A stretch of DNA of 64,000 bases from RCIO01 sp035555795. Its GTDB lineage: Bacteria; Pseudomonadota; Alphaproteobacteria; Rhizobiales; Rhizobiaceae. This document shows, in pieces, positions 38,860 to 47,662 of the stretch; positions within the stretch are counted from its first letter, which is position 1, and every line of letters starts with the position of its first letter. Below the pieces are notes generated by a model, which worked only from the letters and a program-made list of their open reading frames with translations, made no database searches and was not told where the DNA came from. The position numbers and the translations under genes were made by a program. The stretch is from the NCBI GenBank assembly GCA_035555795.1, contig DATMGE010000066.1:3053-67052 (forward strand). Reading direction: 5' to 3'.

Positions 38860-39225
38860 TTACTCGTCCAACATCGCCCGCGCGGCCTGGCGGTGACTGT
38901 CCCTGATATGCGGGCGGATGGCGGTGATCGCGGCCATCAGCACGGCCATGTCGTCGGTAAATCCGATGACGGCGAGAAAGTCCGGCATGACATCGAAGGG
39001 CAGGACGAAATAGGCCAGCGCCGCAAGCAGCGTGGCGCGCGCGCGGTAGGGTGTGTTTCTGTCGATGGCGCAGTAATAGCTGGCCACGACCTCGTCCATG
39101 AACGGGATCTTGCCCGCGGCACGACGCACCGTGGTCCACAGCTTGGCACGCACGCGACCCTCGCGGCGGCGCGTCTCGTCCTGCGATACCGGAGCAAGAA
39201 TTTCACCGATCCTGATACTGTCCAT
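38860..39225 (-). CDS. DUF1232 (YkvA-type) membrane protein
   Basis: A 121-residue protein with the DUF1232 core RATLLAALAYFVLPFDVMPD and FTDDMAVLMAAI, the usual short hydrophobic segment ending with PxDxxPD. Function unknown. AAGGAG lies upstream of the ATG at 39225. Confidence 0.88.
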   Translation of the reverse strand: MDSIRIGEILAPVSQDETRRREGRVRAKLWTTVRRAAGKIPFMDEVVASYYCAIDRNTPYRARATLLAALAYFVLPFDVMPDFLAVIGFTDDMAVLMAAITAIRPHIRDSHRQAARAMLDE

Positions 39226-39287
39226 CCACCATTCTCCTTCGGGCAGAAAATGGGAATGGCGCAGGACCATTGCAAGAACGAGCCGCG

Positions 39288-39587
39288 TCAGCCGCCCACG
39301 ATCTTGTCCATCCGTCGTGCCAGCGTGAAGTCGAGTTCGGTCAGCCCGCCGGCATCATGGGTGCTCAATCGGACCTCGACCGTCTTGTAGACATTCGACC
39401 ATTCGGGATGATGGTCGAGCTTTTCGGCCGCGAGTGCGGCGCGCGCCATGAAGCCGAAGGCCTCGCTGAAATTGCGGAAGGTGAAGGTGCGCGATATCGC
39501 CCCCTCGCCCGCCTCCAGCGTCCAGCCGTGGAGCCCTTCATGGGCCGCGGCGATCTCTGCGCTGGCGAGTTTCGGGGGCCGGGCCAT
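39288..39587 (-). CDS. phhB: Pterin-4a-carbinolamine dehydratase
   Basis: A 99-residue PCD that recycles pterin cofactor or acts as a DCoH-like helper. Core motif HHPEWSNVYKTVEVRLSTHD contains the active-site His pair. No phenylalanine hydroxylase is in the window, so its partner is unknown. The ATG overlaps the thpR stop by one base. Confidence 0.92.
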   Translation of the reverse strand: MARPPKLASAEIAAAHEGLHGWTLEAGEGAISRTFTFRNFSEAFGFMARAALAAEKLDHHPEWSNVYKTVEVRLSTHDAGGLTELDFTLARRMDKIVGG

Positions 39588-40177
39588 CAGCGCACCGTCC
39601 AGGCCTGGGCGTGGTAGGCAGGCGCGCGCAGCGGCTCCGACGAGCCCAGCAGCGGCCACGCCTCCTCGACGACATAGGGGCCACCGCCGACCGAATCCCG
39701 CGACGACATCAGCACGAAGCGGCCGACCTTGAAGGGCATGGCGGCGAAATTGCCCCGGGCGGAAAGGTAATGGGCCACTTCGGCGGGTGATGTATTACGC
39801 AGCCGCGCCAGCGTGACATGCGGCACGAATTTGCGCGGATCGGCCGGCAGGCCGAGCCGCTGGCAGATACGCTCGATTTCGGCCTGCAGCGCCACGATCT
39901 CGGGAGAGGCGGCCACGCCGGCCCAGACCGAATGAGGTTTCTTGCCGCCGAAGGCGCCGACTCCGGACAGCGTCAGGCTGAAGGAGGGCCGGCGTACCCT
40001 GTCGAGCGCATTGGCGACCTCGTCGGCCACATGGCCTTCCACGTCGCCGATGAAGCGCAATGTGATGTGGTGGTTCTCGACATCGATCCAGCGCGCTCCG
40101 GGAAGGCCGCCGCGCAGAAGGGAGAGCGAAAGCGCGGCATCGCGGGGTATCTCGAGGGCGGTGAAAAGACGGGGCAT
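39587..40177 (-). CDS. thpR: RNA 2',3'-cyclic phosphodiesterase ThpR
   Basis: A 2H-family phosphoesterase of 196 residues. The two catalytic HxTx motifs are HITLRF and HVTLAR. It opens 2',3'-cyclic phosphates at RNA ends. GGAGG five bases before the ATG. Coupled to the PCD gene. Confidence 0.92.
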   Translation of the reverse strand: MPRLFTALEIPRDAALSLSLLRGGLPGARWIDVENHHITLRFIGDVEGHVADEVANALDRVRRPSFSLTLSGVGAFGGKKPHSVWAGVAASPEIVALQAEIERICQRLGLPADPRKFVPHVTLARLRNTSPAEVAHYLSARGNFAAMPFKVGRFVLMSSRDSVGGGPYVVEEAWPLLGSSEPLRAPAYHAQAWTVR

Positions 40178-40262
40178 GGAAACCTCCTCGAATCGACAAC
40201 GCTTGGTGCTAGCGAATCATCGATTTCCCGTTCGGGCAAGCTGCTTGTGCGTTGCACACAGA

Positions 40263-40895
40263 TCAGCTTCGCCCGTCGGGCGCGGCGAGCTTCCCCTCGA
40301 CCATCGGCAACACTCCCTCGACCATCCTGTCGACGCCTTGCGCATTGGGGTGCATCCCGTCCGCCAGCAGAAGTCCTGCCTGCGCCGCAACGCCGTCGAG
40401 GAAGAAGGGATAGAGTTGCAGGCCGTGCTCTTCGGCCAGCCGTTTGTAAATGCCGTTGAACGCATCGCCATAGGCCGCGCCGAGATTGGGCGCCGCCACC
40501 ATGCCGGCCAGAAGGATGTCGATGCCGCGTTCCTTCAGCCGCGCGACCATCTCCTCCAGGTTGCGGGCGGTGATTTCAGGCGAAATCCCGCGCAGCATGT
40601 CGTTGGCGCCAAGTTCGAGAATGACGAGGTCGGTGTCGTCCGGCACCGACCAGTCGAGCCGCGCCAGGCCCCCGGAACTGGTATCTCCCGACACGCCGGC
40701 ATTTGCGATCACGACATCGTGACCCTTGGCCTTCAGCGCTGCTTCAAGCTTTTCGGGGAAGGATTCGCCCGGCGAAAGCTGATATCCGGCCATCAAACTG
40801 TCACCGAAGCCGACAATTCGATACGTATCCGCGATTGCGGCGGGGGCAAGCGCAAGGACCAGTGCGATTGCCAGGATGACGCGTTTGAAAACCAT
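40263..40895 (-). CDS. tesA: Arylesterase / thioesterase I-like GDSL hydrolase
   Basis: A periplasmic SGNH esterase of 210 residues with a signal peptide (ALVLALAPAAIA). Block I is GFGDSLMAGYQL with the catalytic Ser, block III GANDMLRG, and block V DGMHPNAQG with the Asp/His. It faces ybbA, the same tesA-ybbA-ybbP layout as in E. coli. Confidence 0.92.
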   Translation of the reverse strand: MVFKRVILAIALVLALAPAAIADTYRIVGFGDSLMAGYQLSPGESFPEKLEAALKAKGHDVVIANAGVSGDTSSGGLARLDWSVPDDTDLVILELGANDMLRGISPEITARNLEEMVARLKERGIDILLAGMVAAPNLGAAYGDAFNGIYKRLAEEHGLQLYPFFLDGVAAQAGLLLADGMHPNAQGVDRMVEGVLPMVEGKLAAPDGRS

Positions 40896-40961
40896 ATAGT
40901 GCAACCCATATCCGCCAGGCGGGCCAGTCTGCCGCGACCCACCATATAGGACTCGTTTCTC

Positions 40962-41663
40962 GTGACAGAACCCGTCATCGCCCTCAAGGACGTTTCCCTT
41001 ACGCTCGGCACCGGCGCCACGACCGTGCATGTGCTCAAGGGGGTCAGCCTGACCGTCAACCGTGGCGAAACGGCGGGCATCGTCGGTCCTTCCGGATCGG
41101 GCAAGTCTACATTGTTGATGGTTCTGGCCGGGCTGGAAAAGGTCGATGCGGGCGAAGTGTCGATTGCCGGCCAGCGGATCGACGGGCGGTCGGAAGACGA
41201 GATCGCCGCCTTTCGCGGCCGCAATATCGGCATCGTGTTCCAGTCCTTCCACCTCATTCCCAACATGACGGCGCTGGAGAACGTGGCGGTGCCGCTGGAA
41301 CTGGCCGGCCATGCCGATCCTTTCGGGACGGCTGCGCGGGAGCTGGCCGCCGTTGGCCTCGCCGAGCGCGTGACCCACTATCCCGGCGAATTGTCGGGCG
41401 GCGAGCAGCAGCGCGTGGCAATCGCCCGCGCGCTCGCGCCCCAGCCGCCCATCCTCATCGCCGACGAACCGACCGGAAATCTCGACCAGGCGACCGGAAA
41501 GCAGATTTCCGACCTCATCTTCGCCAAGGCCGCAGAACGCGGCATGACACTGCTGCTGGTCACGCATGACCCGTCGCTCGCCGCCCGCTGCGACCGCCAG
41601 ATCGCCATGCGCTCGGGCCGGATAGAGGCGAACCCGGCTGCGGCCATCGCCGTCAGCGCATAG
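40962..41663 (+). CDS. ybbA: ABC transporter ATP-binding protein, YbbA-like
   Basis: A 233-residue ATPase of the LolD/MacB-like group: Walker A GPSGSGKST, signature LSGGEQQRVAIARAL, Walker B ILIADEPTGNLD. It pairs with the FtsX-type permease 9 bp downstream; the complex works as a mechanotransmission or lipid-related system rather than a classical importer. Exact function unknown. Confidence 0.92.
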   Translation: MTEPVIALKDVSLTLGTGATTVHVLKGVSLTVNRGETAGIVGPSGSGKSTLLMVLAGLEKVDAGEVSIAGQRIDGRSEDEIAAFRGRNIGIVFQSFHLIPNMTALENVAVPLELAGHADPFGTAARELAAVGLAERVTHYPGELSGGEQQRVAIARALAPQPPILIADEPTGNLDQATGKQISDLIFAKAAERGMTLLLVTHDPSLAARCDRQIAMRSGRIEANPAAAIAVSA

Positions 41664-41672
41664 GATCGGGCG

Positions 41673-44219
41673 ATGAGCACAGGCCCCAACCTCGCCCTCG
41701 CCATCCGATTTTCCCTGCGCGAGATGCGCGGCGGGCTTGCGGGCTTCCTCATCTTCATCACCTGCATCGCGCTGGGCGTCGGGGCCATCGGCGGCGTGAA
41801 TTCGGTGGCGAGCGCCATCGGCGCTGCGGTGGCCAACCAGGGCCAGACACTGCTCGGGGGCGACCTGCGCTTCCAGCTCATTCAGCGCGAGGCTTCGGCT
41901 GAAGAACGCGCCTACCTCGAAACACTCGGCACGGTGTCGCACAACGCCAATATGCGCTCCATGGTGCGCCTGCCGGATGGGTCAGACCAGACGCTGGTCG
42001 AGGTCAAGGCGACTGATGCCGCCTATCCGCTCTACGGCGCACTCGAAACCGACCCCGCTTTGCCCGCCGATGCGCTCTATGGCGAGCGCGACGGCGCATG
42101 GGGTGCCGTCGCGGCCGACCTGCTTCTCCAGCGGCTCGGCCTGTCGGTCGGCGACCGCGTTCTTCTGGGCGAGGCCACCTTCGAGATTCGCGCCCGGCTG
42201 GTGACGGAGCCCGATGCGGCCGGCGAAGGTTTCGGCTTTGCCCCTCGCCTGATGGTTTCGGTGGATGGCCTGCGCGCTTCTACACTGCTGCAACCGGGCA
42301 GCCTCGTCGAAAACGCCTACAAGATCCGCATCGACGGCGCATCGGAGCAACGGCTGGAAGCCGTGCGCGCCGAGGCGACGCAACGCTTCCCGGAGGCAGG
42401 CTGGAGCATCCGTTCGCGCAACAATGCCGCCCCCTCCCTCGCCTCGAATGTGGAGCGCTTCTCGCAGTTTCTCACGCTGGTCGGCCTGACCGCGCTGGTC
42501 GTCGGCGGCGTCGGCGTGGCCAATGCGGTGCGCGCCTATCTGGAAGGCAAGCGCGGCGTCATCGCCACCTTCAAGAGCCTCGGCGCATCGGGCGGCTTCG
42601 TCTTCACCGTCTATCTCGTCCAGATCGTGCTGATCGCGCTGATCGGCATCGTCGCCGGTCTTGTCATTGGCGCAGCGATGCCCTTCCTGGCCGCCGGCTT
42701 CCTGTCCTCGGTACTTCCCCTTCCCGCGACCGGCGGCTTCTATCCCGCCGCGCTCGCCGTGGGCGCGCTGTTCGGCATCATGGTGACGCTCGCCTTCGCG
42801 CTGCTGCCGCTCGGCCGCGCGCGCGACATCCCTGCCACTGCGCTCTTCCGCGAAATGGGTTTTGACGCACGCGGCCTGCCGCGTCCGGCCTATGTGATCG
42901 CGGCGGGCGCAATCGCCGTGGCACTGGCCTTCTTCGCAATCTGGTGGTCGGACGACAGGCGCATCGCCGTGATCTTCATCGGCGCCATGCTTTTCGCTTT
43001 CCTCGTACTGCGCGCGGTGGGGCTTGGCGTCCAGGCACTGGCGCGCCGCAGTCCGCGCGTACGCTCTACCGCGCTCAGGCTCGCCATCGGCAACATCCAC
43101 CGGCCGGGCGCGCTGACGCCGTCGGTCGTGCTGTCGCTCGGGCTCGGCCTGACGCTGCTGGTCACGCTGGCGCTGATCGACGGCAATCTGCGGCGGCAGA
43201 TCGCCGGCAACCTGCCCGAACGCGCACCGAACTTCTTCTTCGTCGATATCCAGAACACCGAGATCGACCGCTTCTCGCAACTCGTCGCGGCAGAAGCGCC
43301 GCGCGGCGATCTGGTGCGCGTGCCGATGCTGCGGGGGCGCGTGATGGCGCTGAACGGCGTCGACGTGCGCGAGGTGCAGGTGCCGCCGGAAGGCGCCTGG
43401 GTGCTGCGCGGCGACCGCGGCATCACCTATTCCGCCACCCCGCCGGAAAATGCCACGGTGACGGGAGGTCGATGGTGGCCAGCGGACTATCAGGGCGAGC
43501 CGCTGGTGTCTTTCTCGGCCGAGGAAGCCGGCCAGATCGGTCTGAAGATCGGCGATACGGTCACCGTCAACGTGCTTGGCCGCAACGTGACGGCGCGCAT
43601 TGCCAATTTCCGCCAGATCGAATGGGAATCGCTGGGCATCAATTTCGTCATGGTGTTCTCGCCCAACACATTCGCCGGCGCGCCGCATGGCTGGCTGGCC
43701 ACGCTGTCCGACCCGCAGGCGAGCCCCGCCGACGAGGCTCGCATCCTCAACGCCGTGACGCGCGCGCTTCCCTCCGTCACCTCGGTGCGGGTCAAGGATG
43801 CGCTCGATGTGGTCAACGACCTCGTGGCGCAGCTCGCCACCGCGATCCGCGCCGCCGCGGCGGTCACGCTGGTGGCATCGGTGCTGGTCCTGTCGGGCGC
43901 GCTTGCCGCCGGCAACCGGGCGCGCATTCACGACGCGGTGGTGCTCAAGACGCTCGGCGCCACGCGCCGCACGCTGATCGCCGCCTTTTCGCTGGAATAT
44001 ATGCTGATCGGGCTCGCAACCGCGCTTTTCGCCCTCTTCGCCGGCGGCGTCGCGGCATGGTTCGTCATCACGCGCATCATGTCGCTGCCATCGAGCTTCA
44101 TGCCCGAAGTAGCGCTGTTCACACTGGCGACAGCGCTGGTGCTGACGGTCGGCTTCGGCCTCGCCGGCACATGGCGGGTGCTCGGCCACAAGGCCGCGCC
44201 CGTGCTGCGCAACCTGTAG
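41673..44219 (+). CDS. ybbP: FtsX-like ABC permease, YbbP-like
   Basis: An 848-residue membrane protein with two FtsX permease modules, about ten transmembrane helices and a large periplasmic part. N-terminal helix then MacB-like periplasmic domain (about 45-250), core helices 260-420, a second periplasmic domain (about 500-690), and a last three-helix module ending VLRNL. Coupled to ybbA. Confidence 0.92.
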   Translation: MSTGPNLALAIRFSLREMRGGLAGFLIFITCIALGVGAIGGVNSVASAIGAAVANQGQTLLGGDLRFQLIQREASAEERAYLETLGTVSHNANMRSMVRLPDGSDQTLVEVKATDAAYPLYGALETDPALPADALYGERDGAWGAVAADLLLQRLGLSVGDRVLLGEATFEIRARLVTEPDAAGEGFGFAPRLMVSVDGLRASTLLQPGSLVENAYKIRIDGASEQRLEAVRAEATQRFPEAGWSIRSRNNAAPSLASNVERFSQFLTLVGLTALVVGGVGVANAVRAYLEGKRGVIATFKSLGASGGFVFTVYLVQIVLIALIGIVAGLVIGAAMPFLAAGFLSSVLPLPATGGFYPAALAVGALFGIMVTLAFALLPLGRARDIPATALFREMGFDARGLPRPAYVIAAGAIAVALAFFAIWWSDDRRIAVIFIGAMLFAFLVLRAVGLGVQALARRSPRVRSTALRLAIGNIHRPGALTPSVVLSLGLGLTLLVTLALIDGNLRRQIAGNLPERAPNFFFVDIQNTEIDRFSQLVAAEAPRGDLVRVPMLRGRVMALNGVDVREVQVPPEGAWVLRGDRGITYSATPPENATVTGGRWWPADYQGEPLVSFSAEEAGQIGLKIGDTVTVNVLGRNVTARIANFRQIEWESLGINFVMVFSPNTFAGAPHGWLATLSDPQASPADEARILNAVTRALPSVTSVRVKDALDVVNDLVAQLATAIRAAAAVTLVASVLVLSGALAAGNRARIHDAVVLKTLGATRRTLIAAFSLEYMLIGLATALFALFAGGVAAWFVITRIMSLPSSFMPEVALFTLATALVLTVGFGLAGTWRVLGHKAAPVLRNL

Positions 44220-44340
44220 ACTATCGCCTGAACTGTGGCGGCCTTGGTGAAGACGGCGAGATAGCTCTCGCTGCCTTCCCGAAGCGCACGGCGGCAGGAA
44301 AGACAGCGCCGCAAATTGATACCAAAGATTACGATTTAAA

Positions 44341-44362
44341 GATATAAACATTTCTTTATGTC
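44341..44362. promoter_or_regulatory. AT-rich inverted repeat upstream of the riboswitch
   Basis: GATATAAACAT / TTCTTTATGTC pair at 8 of 11 positions, giving a GAyATAAA-type palindrome. TTGATA at 44316 and AAGATA at 44339 form a weak promoter with 17-bp spacing, so the palindrome would overlap the transcription start. It may be an operator for a methionine-related repressor. Confidence 0.4.
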
Positions 44363-44374
44363 ATATTGACTTCG

Positions 44375-44515
44375 CGCAGCAGGTGCGGGAAGGTGGAGGC
44401 GCATCAGGCTCCGATGCTCCCGCAACTGTCAGCGGTGAGCTGACGGCCAGCATGTCACAGGGCAGCCATTGGGAAGGCGAACGGGAGCGATGCGCGAGCC
44501 AGGAGACCTGCTCCA
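44375..44515 (+). ncRNA. Cobalamin (AdoCbl) riboswitch
   Basis: The conserved elements of the B12 riboswitch occur in order: AGGTGCGGGAAGG, CTCCCGCAACTGT, CAGCCATTGGGAAGGC and the B12 box GCGAGCCAGGAGACCTGC. The closing P1 stem is a perfect AGCAGGT (44378-44384) / ACCTGCT (44506-44512). It lies 36 bp upstream of the DUF1852 gene, and the GGGGGA that could serve as its SD (44538-44543) sits in the expression platform, suggesting translational repression by B12. Confidence 0.93.
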
Positions 44516-44551
44516 GACGTCTACGGTGCCGGCGGGCGGGGGATCCTGAGA

Positions 44552-45580
44552 ATGCAAGAGACCGCGTCTCTCACAGCAATTGGGACACCAAACGCGATGA
44601 ACCGAGAACTTTCATTCACGATCAGAAGCGCGCCTTTCGATGAGGATTACCAGCCCTCGGAAAATACGCGCATAACGACCAATTTTGCCAATCTGGCCAG
44701 AGGTGCGAACCGCCAGGAGAATTTACGCAACGCCCTGAGGATGATTGACAATCGCTTCAACACCTTGGCGCATTGGGATAACCCGCGAGGCGATCGTTAT
44801 TCCGTGAAGCTCGAGATCATCTCCGTCGAGATGAATATCGGCTCCGAAGGGCGCAACGACGTCTTCCCTTTGATTGAAATGTTGAAGACGAACATCGTCG
44901 ACAGGCACACTGACGCACTTATCGACGGGATCGTGGGAAATAATTTCTCGTCTTACGTGCGAGACTACGACTTCAGCATTTTGCTTCCGGAGCACAACAA
45001 ATACCGCCCCAATCTCAAGGCTCCTGACGATTTCGGCGACCTTCATGGAAATATCTTTAAATCTTTTCTGAAATCGAGTGCCTATAAGAGGCATTTCAGT
45101 AAGCCACCGGTCATATGCATAAGTGCGTCAAGCAATAAGACATATTATCGGGTTGATAACCAGCACCCGATATTGGGTATCGAGTATCGGCAGGGTGAGA
45201 CCTCTCCGACAGATCGATATTTTGAGAAGATGGGATTGAATGTCCGCTACTTCATGCCCCCGAACGGCGTTGCACCTTTGGCGTTCTATTTTCTTGGCGA
45301 CTTGCTTGGTAACTACACCAACATCGAGCTCATCAGCACGATCAGCACCATGGAGACGTTTCAGAAGATTTACCGACCGGAGATCTACAACGCCAACTCC
45401 GTGGCGGGCGCATGCTATCAACCGAGTTTGAAGCACAGCGATTATTCACTGACGCGCATTGTCTATGATCGGGAAGAACGCAGCCGGCTTGCTGTCGAGC
45501 AGGGAAAGTTTGCCGAGGAACACTTCATCAAGCCATACAAGGCCATTCTTGATCAATGGTCTGCCAGTCACGCCCTTTAG
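44552..45580 (+). CDS. mesX: DUF1852 protein, partner of core methionine synthase (MesX)
   Basis: A 342-residue DUF1852 protein (ITTNFANLARGANRQENLR, NRFNTLAHWDNPRGDRYSVK). Published genetics shows that DUF1852 is required together with oxygen for MesD-type methionine synthase activity in aerobic bacteria; its own chemistry and the methyl source are unknown. The family N-terminus appears to start at Met16 (44597), but GGGGGA eight bases before the ATG at 44552 favours that start. It is the first gene behind the cobalamin riboswitch, 28 bp before mesD. The G+C content is visibly low for the window (42 % by my count over 45061-45120). Confidence 0.9.
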   Translation: MQETASLTAIGTPNAMNRELSFTIRSAPFDEDYQPSENTRITTNFANLARGANRQENLRNALRMIDNRFNTLAHWDNPRGDRYSVKLEIISVEMNIGSEGRNDVFPLIEMLKTNIVDRHTDALIDGIVGNNFSSYVRDYDFSILLPEHNKYRPNLKAPDDFGDLHGNIFKSFLKSSAYKRHFSKPPVICISASSNKTYYRVDNQHPILGIEYRQGETSPTDRYFEKMGLNVRYFMPPNGVAPLAFYFLGDLLGNYTNIELISTISTMETFQKIYRPEIYNANSVAGACYQPSLKHSDYSLTRIVYDREERSRLAVEQGKFAEEHFIKPYKAILDQWSASHAL

Positions 45581-45608
45581 ATCGTCCAAAGACACAAGGT
45601 CGTCCGTC

Positions 45609-46637
45609 TTGAAAACACTCTTGCCCACCTCAATCGCCGGCAGCCTGCCAAAACCCTCCTGGCTTGCACAACCCGAGAAACTTTGGTCGCCCTGGAAATT
45701 GCAAGATGAGGACTTGATTGAAGGCAAACGAGACGCCCTGCGTTTGTCCCTGGAGGACCAAAGACAGGCAGGCATCGATATCGTCAGCGATGGCGAGCAA
45801 ACGCGCCAGCACTTTGTCACGACATTCATCGAGAACCTCAGCGGAGTTGATTTCGAAAAGCGCGAAACCGTCAGGATTCGCGATCGCTATGATGCAAGCG
45901 TACCGACGGTCGTTTCAGAGGTGTCTCGGCAGAAGCCGGTCTTTGTTGAAGACGCCAGGTTCCTACGGCAGCAAACCAGCCAGCCGATCAAATGGGCCCT
46001 GCCAGGGCCCATGACCATGATCGATACGCTCTATGACAATCACTACAAAAGCCGCGAAAGACTTGCCTGGGAATTCGCGGGGATCCTCAATCAGGAAGCC
46101 AGGGAACTGGAGGCTGTCGGCGTCGATATCATCCAGTTCGATGAACCTGCATTCAATGTTTTCTTCGACGAGGTGAATGATTGGGGGATCGCCACCCTGG
46201 AAAAGGCGATCGAAGGGCTTCGATGTGAAACCGCTGTCCATATTTGCTATGGTTACGGGATCAAGGCCAATACAGACTGGAAAAAGACCCTTGGGTCCGA
46301 GTGGAGGCAGTATGAGGAATTTTTCCCCAAACTCCAGAAATCCAAAATCGACCTCATTTCATTGGAATGCCACAACTCTCACGTTCCGATGGATTTGATC
46401 GAGCTCATTCGGGGCAAGAAAGTAATGGTGGGGGCCATCGATGTGGCGACAAACACCATCGAGAATCCGCAGGAAGTAGCCGATACACTACGAAAGGCGC
46501 TTCAGTTCGTAGATGCCGACAAGCTCTATCCTTGTACGAATTGCGGCATGGCACCCCTGTCTCGTCGCGTAGCAAGGGGCAAGTTGAGCGCTTTGGGTGC
46601 AGGCGCGGAAATCGTCCGTAGGGAACTCTCGGCCTAG
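45609..46637 (+). CDS. mesD: Core (folate-independent) methionine synthase, MesD type
   Basis: A 342-residue protein equal to the C-terminal catalytic barrel of MetE without the folate-binding N-domain. Zinc ligands by MetE logic are His211 and Cys213 (VHICYGYG), Glu253 (SLECHNSH) and Cys312 (PCTNCGMAPL); DGEQTRQHF and the FDEPAF homocysteine motif are also present. The TTG at 45609 gives a start just before the SIAGSLPKPSW block; AAGG lies upstream. It would methylate homocysteine using a donor other than methyl-folate or methylcobalamin. B12 control comes from the riboswitch upstream. Confidence 0.88.
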   Translation: MKTLLPTSIAGSLPKPSWLAQPEKLWSPWKLQDEDLIEGKRDALRLSLEDQRQAGIDIVSDGEQTRQHFVTTFIENLSGVDFEKRETVRIRDRYDASVPTVVSEVSRQKPVFVEDARFLRQQTSQPIKWALPGPMTMIDTLYDNHYKSRERLAWEFAGILNQEARELEAVGVDIIQFDEPAFNVFFDEVNDWGIATLEKAIEGLRCETAVHICYGYGIKANTDWKKTLGSEWRQYEEFFPKLQKSKIDLISLECHNSHVPMDLIELIRGKKVMVGAIDVATNTIENPQEVADTLRKALQFVDADKLYPCTNCGMAPLSRRVARGKLSALGAGAEIVRRELSA

Positions 46638-46719
46638 CTCGCAGTCCCGCGCGCGGTAACGATCTGTGACGCCCGGCAAGATGGACGCGATTTAATGGTG
46701 CCGGAAGGCATGTCGGGTC

Positions 46720-46748
46720 TTGTTCTCGCCTTGCATACACATCATATT
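46720..46748 (+). promoter_or_regulatory. Candidate sigma-70 promoter for the BI-1 gene
   Basis: TTGTTC (46720-46725) and CATATT (46743-46748) are separated by 17 bp, matching alphaproteobacterial -35/-10 patterns. It lies 89 bp before the next gene. Sequence match only. Confidence 0.4.
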
Positions 46749-46836
46749 CGCACGCAGGCATGCTGGAGTTCCGCCAGCGGCGCCTGGGCGTTTGATCCGC
46801 CCGACACCCGACGGGACATAGCACAAAGAGGAACCC

Positions 46837-47616
46837 ATGGCTGAACTTCGCAACTATCAGGCCCGCGCCGTGAATGCCGGCACGCGCGCCGATGCCTCGA
46901 TCGACCAGGGCCTTCGCGCCTACATGATCAGGGTCTACAACCTGATGGCGCTCGGCCTCGCAATTACCGGCCTTGCGGCACTGGGTACCGTGTCGCTCGC
47001 CACCACCGGCGACCCTTCGGCCGCCGCCGCCACCCTCCCCAACGGCAAGATGCTGACCGATCTGGGCGTCGTGCTCTACGGCTCGCCGCTGCGCTGGGTC
47101 GTCATGCTCGCCCCGCTGGCCTTCGTCTTCTTCCTGTCCTTCCGCATCGACCGCATGGCGACATCGTCGGCGCAGATGCTCTTCTGGGCCTTCGCGGCCG
47201 TGATGGGCATTTCGCTGTCCTCGATCTTCCTGGTCTATACGGGCGCATCGATCGTGCAGACCTTCTTCATCACCGCGACCGCCTTCGGCGCGCTGTCGCT
47301 GTGGGGCTACACGACCAAGCGCGACCTGACGGGCATGGGCACGTTCCTGTTCATGGGCGTGATCGGCCTGCTGATCGCCATGGTGGTCAACATCTTCCTG
47401 GCCTCTCCGGCGCTTCAGTTCGCCATTTCGGCGATCGGCGTGCTGGTCTTCGCCGGCCTGACCGCCTACGACACCCAGAAGATCAAGGAGATGTATTTCG
47501 AGGGCGACGACGCGCTCGTCGCCGGCCGCAAGGCGATCATGGGCGCGCTGACGCTCTATCTCGACTTCATCAACATGTTCACCTTCCTGCTGCAGTTCCT
47601 GGGCAACCGCGAATAG
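46837..47616 (+). CDS. Bax inhibitor-1/YccA family membrane protein
   Basis: A 259-residue protein with seven transmembrane helices and the UPF0005/BI-1 features (an N-terminal NYQARAV segment, DTQKIKEMY near the C-terminus, Asp residues in the last helices). Bacterial homologues (YccA, YbhL) modulate FtsH proteolysis or act as pH-gated calcium leaks. AGAGGA precedes the ATG. A terminator follows. Confidence 0.92.
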   Translation: MAELRNYQARAVNAGTRADASIDQGLRAYMIRVYNLMALGLAITGLAALGTVSLATTGDPSAAAATLPNGKMLTDLGVVLYGSPLRWVVMLAPLAFVFFLSFRIDRMATSSAQMLFWAFAAVMGISLSSIFLVYTGASIVQTFFITATAFGALSLWGYTTKRDLTGMGTFLFMGVIGLLIAMVVNIFLASPALQFAISAIGVLVFAGLTAYDTQKIKEMYFEGDDALVAGRKAIMGALTLYLDFINMFTFLLQFLGNRE

Positions 47617-47635
47617 GCAGACAGGTACGGAACGG

Positions 47636-47662
47636 AAAAGGGCGCCTTCGGGCGCCCTTTTT
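47636..47662. terminator. Rho-independent terminator after the BI-1 gene
   Basis: Stem AAAAGGGCGCC / GGCGCCCTTTT with a TTCG tetraloop followed by a T-run on the plus strand; 19 bp past the stop codon. Confidence 0.92.

Noticed and set aside
45459..45608. ATG start of mesD inside mesX
   Set aside because: The extra 50 residues are not like the synthase family and would overlap the 3' end of mesX by 122 bp; TTG 45609 fits the family start.
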